A DNA stretch of 64,000 nt from Candidatus Nitrosotenuis cloacae (GTDB lineage Archaea; Thermoproteota; Nitrososphaeria; Nitrososphaerales; Nitrosopumilaceae), in NCBI RefSeq assembly GCF_000955905.1, contig NZ_CP011097.1:817957-881956 (forward strand), given 5' to 3'. The first letter of the stretch is position 1. Every line of letters starts with the position of its first letter. A model generated the notes under the pieces. The model was given only the letters and a program-made list of their open reading frames with translations. It was not told the origin of the DNA and ran no database searches. A program made the position numbers and the translations under genes. Positions 9,236 through 16,006 of the stretch are shown one piece after another.

Positions 9236-10608
9236 TTTGTTGCCTCTTTTAGTGCTGAGATCATTGCGTTTACCTTGTGTTCTGTTTCTTTGAATTCGCT
9301 TTCTGGTGTCGAGTCCATGACAATTCCTGCACCTGACTGGGCAAATCCTGAATTGCCATCAAAGAAGATGCTTCGAATGGCTATTGCAAAATCACAGCAT
9401 CCGTTGTTTGAGAAATATCCGACAGCTCCTGCATATTGCTCCCTGATGTCTGGTTCCAGATCATTGATTATCTCCATGGCTCGAACCTTTGGGGCACCAG
9501 TAACGGTTCCTGCCGGAAAGACAGCCTCAAAGGCAGAAAACATATCGTGTTTATCATCTAATGTCCCAACCACATGAGTTACAATATGTTGTACATGCGA
9601 GAATCGTTTTACCTGCATTAGTTCGGTTACATGGACCGTTCCATATTTGCAGACACGTCCAACGTCGTTTCGCCCAAGGTCAACTAGCATGGTGTGCTCG
9701 GCAATCTCTTTTTCATCCGATAATAGTTCTTGTTCTAGTTGCTTGTTTTTTGCCTCATTATCGGTTATTTTTCGGGTTCCGGCAATTGGGAATGTCTCTA
9801 CGTGCTTTCCTGTGACTCGGACCAGCATTTCAGGCGAGCACCCAATGTAGGTTTTTTGTCCAAACTTCATGTGGTATAGATACGGTGAAGGGTTTAGTGC
9901 ACGCAATTCTTTGTAAACTCGCAGAAAATCACCATCTGCTGAAAAATTGAATCGTCTTGATAGTACTACCTGAAAGATATCACCAGAGTGTAGATATTTT
10001 TTTGCCTGGTTCACCATAGAGGAGAATTGTGTTTCGTTGAGATTTGGTGTTATATCAGACAGGGTGATTGTACCAAATTTTCTCTCTGATTGTTTTATCT
10101 GGTTGATTCTATTTTCATCATAGTAAAAGTAAAGAGATTGTTTTGTTTTGTTATCATACAAGATACCGTCTTGGTATATGCCAAACTCAATTAGTGGTTT
10201 GGAGTTGTTCTTGATTGGAATGTTTTCGTACAGTTTGATTGCGTCATAGTTTATGATTCCAACTGCGCCACCCAAATATCGGTGGGATTGATTTGTGGTT
10301 TGTGAAATGAATGATTTCAGCTCGGCCACTGGGTCTTTTGTTGGGATGGTTTTGATGGTGCCATCACTATATGATAGAATGATCCTGTCTGCAAAGCCTT
10401 GGATGATTATTTTTGGATCAAAGCCAATGATTGATGTTTCGGCCAGCTCCTCAGGTCCTGTCAGTGATTCAAACAGAAATGTGTGGGTATAGTGTTGTTC
10501 CAGTCTAGAATAGATTTCAAATTGAGTGCCAGGTAAGCTTAGGGGTATTACTGTAGGATTAGAGTTACCAAAGGTGGCCACCCATGATATGGTACCTCGG
10601 TGTGGCAT
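9232..10608 (-). CDS. trpE: Anthranilate synthase component I
   Basis: A 458-aa chorismate-using enzyme that makes anthranilate with TrpG. The catalytic core has IAGTRKI, LVDLGRNDVGRVC and the C-terminal GAPKVRAMEII motif. The N-terminal region has LLESLTG-like FESLTGPEE, the kind of segment that carries tryptophan feedback sites. ATG at 10608 is chosen over a longer frame because an AAATTTATC TATA-like element (about 10632-10640) lies some 28 nt upstream. It heads the six-gene operon and is divergent from a small zinc protein gene. Confidence 0.95.
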   Translation of the reverse strand: MPHRGTISWVATFGNSNPTVIPLSLPGTQFEIYSRLEQHYTHTFLFESLTGPEELAETSIIGFDPKIIIQGFADRIILSYSDGTIKTIPTKDPVAELKSFISQTTNQSHRYLGGAVGIINYDAIKLYENIPIKNNSKPLIEFGIYQDGILYDNKTKQSLYFYYDENRINQIKQSERKFGTITLSDITPNLNETQFSSMVNQAKKYLHSGDIFQVVLSRRFNFSADGDFLRVYKELRALNPSPYLYHMKFGQKTYIGCSPEMLVRVTGKHVETFPIAGTRKITDNEAKNKQLEQELLSDEKEIAEHTMLVDLGRNDVGRVCKYGTVHVTELMQVKRFSHVQHIVTHVVGTLDDKHDMFSAFEAVFPAGTVTGAPKVRAMEIINDLEPDIREQYAGAVGYFSNNGCCDFAIAIRSIFFDGNSGFAQSGAGIVMDSTPESEFKETEHKVNAMISALKEATK

Positions 10609-10737
10609 ATTTAATGAGTGTGAATCTGATAAATTTTGCAAAAAATTGTTCCAAATTGTGCGTGCTTAGGCTCAAATTTTGTAAGAATTACGGTATGGTA
10701 CGGTACCTTTATATGCGATCTTGTGCTATAGTACCCC
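10609..10737. promoter_or_regulatory. Divergent promoter region trpE / zinc mini-protein
   Basis: The 129-nt divergent spacer carries a minus-strand TATA-like AAATTTATC at about 10632-10640 for trpE and a plus-strand tttatat at 10708-10714 for the gene at 10738, each about 25-29 nt from a start codon. Directly upstream of the plus-strand TATA are three tandem pentamers (CGGTA TGGTA CGGTA, 10691-10705) ending in GGTACC. Another GGTACC occurs in the first trpE codons near 10590. A regulator site is possible; none is proven. Confidence 0.5.
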
Positions 10738-10938
10738 ATGAGTCAGATGCTTGCAAAACCAAAATCACATGTATTGTATTCAGAGATGTATTTTGGCAAA
10801 CCGCAAATCCACCTGAGAAGCTCAGCCACTGAGGTCGCATGTCAGTTGTGCAAATCCGAGCTCAGAGAGGGAATTGGAATCACTGCAAAACGAATGGGTG
10901 ACAGAATTGTCTTTGTTTGCAGCGAGCACGGATTTTAG
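10738..10938 (+). CDS. Small zinc-binding protein (66 aa)
   Basis: The protein has C35-x2-C38, then C61-x2-H64 at the very C-terminus, a likely CCCH zinc site in a compact beta domain after a roughly 30-residue N-terminal tail. No membrane segment or signal peptide is seen. ATG 10738 follows the TATA tttatat (10708-10714) by about 27 nt. I do not recognise a named family. The shared promoter with trpE hints at co-regulation only by position. Confidence 0.75.
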   Translation: MSQMLAKPKSHVLYSEMYFGKPQIHLRSSATEVACQLCKSELREGIGITAKRMGDRIVFVCSEHGF

Positions 10939-10978
10939 TATACCAAAACTGATAAAGCTCGACTAGACGCATCATACC

Positions 10979-11329
10979 ATGACGGATTTTGTCCACGAAC
11001 CATACAAGACAATCCACATTCGTGATATCATAAAGCTGAGTCTGGATGATCTAATTAGTATGATTTCATCACTTGAAGCAGCAAATGCGTATTGGGCGGA
11101 CGGCGTGCTTTTTGTTAGCTTTACAATTGCTGAATCTGATGATCTGGGGAAAAAAGAAATCGAAGGAGAAACATATCTGGACAAAATAGTATTTTGCAAA
11201 TATGACAAATATACGAAGACTGCAAAATCATCTACCAATCTTGAAATTAATGTGCTAAATGTGCAAAAAAGTCACTTGCATCGTGACCTAATAGTGTGGC
11301 TAAAAAAACAACCGTCGTGGAATGAATAA
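10979..11329 (+). CDS. Unrecognised 116-aa soluble protein
   Basis: An acidic-basic mixed protein with no membrane segment. It is predicted mostly alpha/beta, with a central strand-rich part (VLFVSFTIAES) and an ending in LIVWLKKQPSWNE. I recognise no catalytic motif. Its TAA stop shares its last base with the ATG of the following zinc protein, so the two are likely translated from one mRNA. Confidence 0.7.
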   Translation: MTDFVHEPYKTIHIRDIIKLSLDDLISMISSLEAANAYWADGVLFVSFTIAESDDLGKKEIEGETYLDKIVFCKYDKYTKTAKSSTNLEINVLNVQKSHLHRDLIVWLKKQPSWNE

Positions 11330-11535
11330 TGAGTATTGTTAATCCAAATTATAATTCGACTGATCAGAAAATCGCCAAATCTGACATTCCAGTTGGTGAT
11401 CTGATTGCATATTTTCGAGTAAAGTGTAGCGCTTGTGGCCATCACAGAATAATGCATGATTCCTCTGGAAAATGCGAGGGTGTGATGAACAAGCCCTGTA
11501 ATTCGGGCTGTGACAAATTCATACCAGAATTATAA
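11329..11535 (+). CDS. 68-aa Cys/His-rich zinc-binding protein
   Basis: C33-x2-C36, H38/H39, H43, C49, C57 and C61 cluster in the C-terminal half (CSACGHHRIMHD...CEGVMNKPCNSGC), enough ligands for one or two zinc ions. The N-terminal 30 residues are plain. It overlaps the previous stop by one base, indicating a two-gene operon. The function is unknown; a nucleic-acid or protein-binding adaptor is one reading. Confidence 0.7.
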   Translation: MSIVNPNYNSTDQKIAKSDIPVGDLIAYFRVKCSACGHHRIMHDSSGKCEGVMNKPCNSGCDKFIPEL

Positions 11536-11567
11536 AAAACAAATACAGGAATCATGCTATACAAATC

Positions 11568-11852
11568 ATGTATGTTGCAATAATAGAGATGCCTCTGAAG
11601 GAAGAAAAAGAAGAAGAGTTCAAGGCCTGGATTCATCAGACCAACCAAACATTATCAAAGCAGCCTGGATTCATTAATCGCAGGCTGGCAAAATCCGAAG
11701 ATGGAAAATACATCATAATTGCCGAGTTTGCCGATAAAGAATCACACCACAAAATTCACCAAACACCAGAGCACCACCAAATCTCAATGCAATTGATGAG
11801 TTTTCTAAAGCAGGGACCATCACGCAAATTTTACGATATTATTTCACAGTAA
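11568..11852 (+). CDS. ABM-superfamily (antibiotic biosynthesis monooxygenase-like) protein
   Basis: A 94-aa dimeric alpha+beta barrel type domain: an N-terminal strand MYVAIIEMPL, the typical helix KEEEFKAWIHQTNQ, then QPGFINRRLAKSEDGKYIIIAEFADKES, which matches the ABM pattern of 'pG-x-rr-l...y-v-ieWes'. Such proteins act as small monooxygenases, heme-degrading enzymes or stress proteins. No substrate can be named. It lies convergent to ilvD with an 11-nt gap. Confidence 0.75.
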   Translation: MYVAIIEMPLKEEKEEEFKAWIHQTNQTLSKQPGFINRRLAKSEDGKYIIIAEFADKESHHKIHQTPEHHQISMQLMSFLKQGPSRKFYDIISQ

Positions 11853-11863
11853 ATGATTTCTAA

Positions 11864-13540
11864 CTACCAAATAGGGCTGGTTACTGCGCCTTGCGCAGCA
11901 GATCCTACAAGTGATGCATATTTTGCCAATGCTCCTGACTCATAGTTTGGCTTGCGCGGCGTCCATTGTTTTCTTCTGTTTTCCATCTCGTTTGGTGAAA
12001 TGTGCAGGTCAATCTTGTTAGTTTCTGTATCTACTGTGATTTCATCGCCATCATTTACTAGTGCAATGTTTCCGCCAACATAGGCCTCTGGCGCCACATG
12101 ACCAATCATGAACCCTCGAGTTGCACCTGAAAATCTACCATCAGTTACCATTGCTACTTTTTCGCCCAAGCCTTGGCCTACCAAGGCAGCAGTGACTGCA
12201 AGCATCTCTCGCATTCCAGGCCCACCCTTTGGACCCTCATATCGTATCACTACTACATCGCCTTCTTTGATCTTACCCTGCGATACTGCATCAAATGCCA
12301 ATTCTTCCCTATCAAAGCACTTGGCCTTTCCAGTAAATTTGGTGATTTTAACGCCTGACATTTTGACTACGGCGCCATCTGGTGCCAAAGAGCCCCTGAG
12401 TATTACGGCAGTTCCGGTTTGGTGTAATGGGTTTGCCAAGGGTTTTACAATATCGTCGTTTGATGGCGGTAATGCTATGTTGTCCAGATTTTGCTTCATG
12501 GTTTTTCCGGTTATGGTCAGAACATTCTCGTGTAGTAATTTTCTGTCAAGCAGTTTTTTGAGCATCAATGGCACGCCGCCAACTTTATCCAGATCATTCA
12601 TCACATACATTCCGCCTGGTTTGAGATCAGCTACGTGTGGTACTTTTCTTCTTACTCGCTCAAAGTCATCATAGGTTAGTTTGACTTTGGCCTCATGAGA
12701 TATTGCCAACAAGTGCAATATGGCATTGGTTGAACCACCGATTGCATTTAGTATTGTTATGGCATTCTCAAATGCCTCAAATGTCAGAATATCACGGGGT
12801 CGAATGTTATTTTTGAGTGCTTGAACGCATGCAACGCCTGTATCGTACACCATTTTTTCTCTTCTTTCATCTTCTGCTGGAGGTGATGCACTACCAGGCA
12901 ATGCAATTCCTAATGCTTCGGAAATTGACGCCATTGTATTTGCAGTAAACATACCACCGCAAGAACCAGCGGTTGGACATGCATAGTTTTCAATGTTTTT
13001 GAGTGCCTCTAGTGTGAGATTTCCAGCGTCATATGCTCCGACTGCCTCGTACACATCTTGTACTGTGAGCTGTTTTCCATTTAGCATGCCCGGCATTATA
13101 GTTCCACCATACACGAATATTGATGGTAGATTCAATCGAGCCATTGCCATCATTGTGCCAGGCAAGCTCTTATCACACCCTGCAATTCCTACCAGTCCAT
13201 CATATTGATGTGCACGCACCATCAATTCTATAGAATCTGCAATTACCTCTCTTGATATCAGTGAAGACTTCATTCCTTCGTGGCCCATGGCTATCCCATC
13301 GGATACTGCTATGGTGGAAAATTCTCTTGGGGTAAATCCCGCATCTGACACTCCTTGCTTTGCCTTGATTGCTAGTCTTGGCAGGTGAATATTACAAGGT
13401 GTGGCCTCATTTCCAGTGTGACACACGCCAATAAACGGTTTATCTAAATCATTGTCAGTTAGGCCCATTGCCTTGTACATGGCTCGGTGTGGGGCCCGTG
13501 ATGTTCCCTCTACTACGTTTCTGCTTGATATTTCCATCAT
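11864..13540 (-). CDS. ilvD: Dihydroxy-acid dehydratase
   Basis: This 558-aa Fe-S dehydratase forms the 2-keto acids of valine and isoleucine. Cluster and Mg ligands are visible: C in CHTGNEATPCN, CDKSLPG and CPTAGSCGGMFTANTM. The C-terminal GGPGMREML and DGRFSGATRG motifs are family hallmarks. Start ATG is 13540 or 13537; a TATA-like TTCTAATATT lies about 27 nt upstream. It stands alone, with the other branched-chain gene in the window (ilvA) far away at 59.8 kb. Confidence 0.97.
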   Translation of the reverse strand: MMEISSRNVVEGTSRAPHRAMYKAMGLTDNDLDKPFIGVCHTGNEATPCNIHLPRLAIKAKQGVSDAGFTPREFSTIAVSDGIAMGHEGMKSSLISREVIADSIELMVRAHQYDGLVGIAGCDKSLPGTMMAMARLNLPSIFVYGGTIMPGMLNGKQLTVQDVYEAVGAYDAGNLTLEALKNIENYACPTAGSCGGMFTANTMASISEALGIALPGSASPPAEDERREKMVYDTGVACVQALKNNIRPRDILTFEAFENAITILNAIGGSTNAILHLLAISHEAKVKLTYDDFERVRRKVPHVADLKPGGMYVMNDLDKVGGVPLMLKKLLDRKLLHENVLTITGKTMKQNLDNIALPPSNDDIVKPLANPLHQTGTAVILRGSLAPDGAVVKMSGVKITKFTGKAKCFDREELAFDAVSQGKIKEGDVVVIRYEGPKGGPGMREMLAVTAALVGQGLGEKVAMVTDGRFSGATRGFMIGHVAPEAYVGGNIALVNDGDEITVDTETNKIDLHISPNEMENRRKQWTPRKPNYESGALAKYASLVGSAAQGAVTSPIW

Positions 13541-13586
13541 ATCACCACCATATTCAATACAATATTAGAATTTGGTTGATTTTCAG

Positions 13587-14204
13587 CTATTTCTTTTCAA
13601 TGAACAGACCATCCAACTCCATAAGGTAGTTGTCCACTTGGGTCTGGTTTTCGTTTCCGTATAACACGAGGATTCTATCGTCCTCATTTAGGACATAGTC
13701 TGTGAGTGATGGTATCTTTTCATGGTTTACATAGAATTTGAGTGAATAATCCTCATTTGTGCAGAATGTGTGTTCTGGCTTTTTGTCTGGGAATGTAAAG
13801 CAGTTATCATCTAGTCCGACTTTGATGGTGTGAAATAGGTATCCAATATTGACATTTGATGCATGTCTGTGGATGGTGTCACCGTTTTGGCTCTCAAAGT
13901 GAATGTATGGGCTCTTTACCTGATAGTCTGGCAGTGAGAAATCAAACTCATCGCCAAAGATTCTAACTAGTATGGCTGCGTGTTCGTGCTCATCTCCTAG
14001 CTTGCCAGCGCCTGGTGGGCCTGACATTTGAGTTCCAGTCACTGCTATTTTTTCATAATAATGGTATGACGCATATCCTACAATTGCAATCACTACTGCA
14101 AAAACGCCGATTGCAATCAGGGTGTTTTTTTGCTTTGAGGCCTTTTGCCTGTCTGCATAGTTTTCCCGTTCTTTTTCTCGTCGGGATTCCCTGTTATTGC
14201 CCAT
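13587..14204 (-). CDS. Membrane-anchored thaumarchaeal protein with HEHA motif
   Basis: With ATG 14204 the protein has 205 aa: a highly charged cytosolic N-terminus (residues 1-28, RREKERENYADRQK), one membrane helix (about 29-49), then an extracellular domain that begins with a Gly/Pro linker and DEHEHAAILVRIFG and ends in a ubiquitin-like strand set (ILVLYG). Several His (HEHA, HFES, HRHAS) and two Cys could bind metal or form a disulfide. I do not assign a function. It is divergent from the HIT gene. Confidence 0.7.
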   Translation of the reverse strand: MGNNRESRREKERENYADRQKASKQKNTLIAIGVFAVVIAIVGYASYHYYEKIAVTGTQMSGPPGAGKLGDEHEHAAILVRIFGDEFDFSLPDYQVKSPYIHFESQNGDTIHRHASNVNIGYLFHTIKVGLDDNCFTFPDKKPEHTFCTNEDYSLKFYVNHEKIPSLTDYVLNEDDRILVLYGNENQTQVDNYLMELDGLFIEKK

Positions 14205-14293
14205 TGAGTTTGGTGCAAAATCAAGCACTAATTAATCAATCGCCATTTGATCTTACGATACTATAATAAAATACAAAACTCCGCAGAAAATGA

Positions 14294-14698
14294 TTGGACT
14301 GCATATTCTGCGATATTATATCCAGTAGCCGCGAGGGCCATTTCATTTACGAAGATGATAATCATGTGGCGTTTTTGGACAAGTATCCAATTGACAAGGG
14401 TCACACATTAGTTGTTCCAAAACAACACTATGAGAAGATCACAGACATGCCAGAGGAAATGGTTGGGATTTTGTTCTCAAAGATTCCAAAAATCGCTCAG
14501 GCAATAATGAAGACTACTGGCGCCGTTGCGTTTTCCTTGGCACAGAATAATGGACGGGCTGCAAAGCAAATCATACCGCATGTCCACGTACACATCATAC
14601 CAAGATATGCGGAAATGGGTGCAGTCTGGACCAAGCGAACCATTCCAAGCTCGGATGAGCTAAATTCGCAGGCAACACAAATCAAATCAAACTTTTAG
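14294..14698 (+). CDS. HIT-family nucleotide hydrolase
   Basis: A 134-aa histidine-triad protein with the catalytic HVHVH (H96, H98, H100) and a zinc-type N-terminal C3-x2-C6, followed by GHTLVVPKQH. The family hydrolyses AMP-lysine, AMP-NH2 or Ap4A-type substrates. The start must be TTG 14294 because a TGA stop sits directly before it in frame and residues begin MDCIFC as in relatives. It ends 4 nt into the convergent coiled-coil gene. Confidence 0.92.
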   Translation: MDCIFCDIISSSREGHFIYEDDNHVAFLDKYPIDKGHTLVVPKQHYEKITDMPEEMVGILFSKIPKIAQAIMKTTGAVAFSLAQNNGRAAKQIIPHVHVHIIPRYAEMGAVWTKRTIPSSDELNSQATQIKSNF

Positions 14699-15372
14699 GA
14701 ATTCATCCTATTGGCAATCTGCTTTAGTAATTGAAAGATTTTATCAGTATCTGGGATTCCAGCCCGTCGTAGTTCTGCCTTTAGCAGCAAGAGCGGGTCA
14801 GAAATCTCTGGCCTTGTGGTCTTTAGCTCGACTTTGACATTGTTGATTTGCTGGCGTTTTTTTGCAATCTCGTCCTTGGTTCGCTGGACTATGAGTTCCT
14901 GGTATAGGAGCTTGTCCTTCATTTTCTCACACTCTTCTTCTAGTACGGATAGTAGATTTTGGACATTTTCGATTGTAACGTGTTTTGGATTTATCTTGTC
15001 CAGCTCGTATCTGGTCTTGATTTTATTTTGTAGTAGGTCTAATTCTCCTAGGAATTTTTTTTCATCCTGTTTGATTTGCTTTATTTTCTCCACCTTGTCT
15101 TTTATCATGCCGTTTACAAATCTGAAATACTGGTCGGTGTTGCCAAACTGATCCTTTAGCTGAGCAGACTTTTCCTTTACTAGGTCCTCATTGGTTTGGT
15201 TTTGGTTGAATCTATTGGAAAATGCAATGATTCGCTCCTTTGGAGACATTGGGTCTGACGATGGATGCTGTTTTAGCTCCGCTGTAATGTGAGACCATTC
15301 TTCTTCCGATGAGATGTTTCTATTGTATCGATCATCACCATTGCGTGCAGTACGGTGGATGTGTTTTGTCAT
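14695..15372 (-). CDS. Coiled-coil protein of unknown function (225 aa)
   Basis: Residues about 60-190 are strongly heptad-like and rich in Lys/Glu/Gln (IKQIKQDEKKFLGELDLLQ), with no signal peptide or membrane helix. The N-terminus is basic and His/Arg rich; the C-terminus has a short Pro-containing unit (LRRAGIPDTDKIFQLL). It could be a structural or scaffold protein; no family is recognised. Confidence 0.7.
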   Translation of the reverse strand: MTKHIHRTARNGDDRYNRNISSEEEWSHITAELKQHPSSDPMSPKERIIAFSNRFNQNQTNEDLVKEKSAQLKDQFGNTDQYFRFVNGMIKDKVEKIKQIKQDEKKFLGELDLLQNKIKTRYELDKINPKHVTIENVQNLLSVLEEECEKMKDKLLYQELIVQRTKDEIAKKRQQINNVKVELKTTRPEISDPLLLLKAELRRAGIPDTDKIFQLLKQIANRMNS

Positions 15373-15492
15373 CGTATAGTGATGTGCGAGGCTATGATTT
15401 TACCCGGGTGTTGTTTATTAGAACACACATTTTTTGTTCGTTTAAAGTAACAAGACTAGTCTTAAAAGATGAACTTCTAATTTTGTAGTGTA

Positions 15493-15957
15493 ATGGACAT
15501 TTTGATTGCAGAGGACAATGAATTTACTGCAAAACAGTACAAAACGGCGCTGGAAAAGCACAATCACAAAGTCACTCTAACAAAGGATGGGGTAGAGTGC
15601 GTTGATCATTACACCAACGAGGCAAAATATGAGGAGTTGTTCCGCAAAACCAGGACATCCCCATTTGATATCGTATTATTGGATCATGACATGCCAAGAA
15701 TGACTGGAGCTGCAGCCGCAAAAGAAATTCTAGAGCAAAGACCAAACCAGAGGCTGATATTTTTGTCTGCATATGGCAATAATATCATGAATAAACTACA
15801 AGATGTCCGAGAGGATACCATCCAAATAGTGCAAAAGCCCTTTTCGCTGAGCTTTTTGATAAAAAAAATAGAAGGCTCGCGTCTCAAAAAAAGAATCATC
15901 AATACTCAGGATGGTAATGTGATGACTGCGTCCCAAGATGGTGCGGCAATTCGATAA
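15493..15957 (+). CDS. Single-domain response regulator (CheY-like)
   Basis: The 154-aa receiver has acidic pocket E7/D8, phosphoacceptor D64 in VLLDHDMPRMTG, switch S92 in FLSAYG and K115 in VQKPF. All key residues are present, so it should accept phosphate. No DNA-binding domain follows, only a basic tail of about 30 residues. A TATA-like cttaaaag lies about 30 nt before the ATG. It sits immediately upstream of two giant secreted-protein genes. The window's only complete histidine kinase is at 38.2 kb and no link is shown. Confidence 0.9.
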   Translation: MDILIAEDNEFTAKQYKTALEKHNHKVTLTKDGVECVDHYTNEAKYEELFRKTRTSPFDIVLLDHDMPRMTGAAAAKEILEQRPNQRLIFLSAYGNNIMNKLQDVREDTIQIVQKPFSLSFLIKKIEGSRLKKRIINTQDGNVMTASQDGAAIR

Positions 15958-15961
15958 TCTG

Positions 15962-16006
15962 CCCGACAACCTTTTATGATATAATAAAACCCGACAGTTA
16001 TTGTCG
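15962..16006 (+). promoter_or_regulatory. Promoter with repeated CCCGACA motif upstream of secreted protein
   Basis: CCCGACA occurs at 15962-15968 and again 28 nt later at 15990-15996, flanking the TATA-like cttttatgatata. The second copy forms an inverted repeat with TGTCG at 16002-16006 (CGACA-5 nt-TGTCG) over the start codon. The arrangement suits a dimeric regulator covering both sides of the TATA box; this is inference. Confidence 0.4.

Noticed and set aside
12108-12674. 188-codon plus-strand frame inside ilvD
   Set aside because: Antisense shadow of the well-conserved dihydroxy-acid dehydratase.
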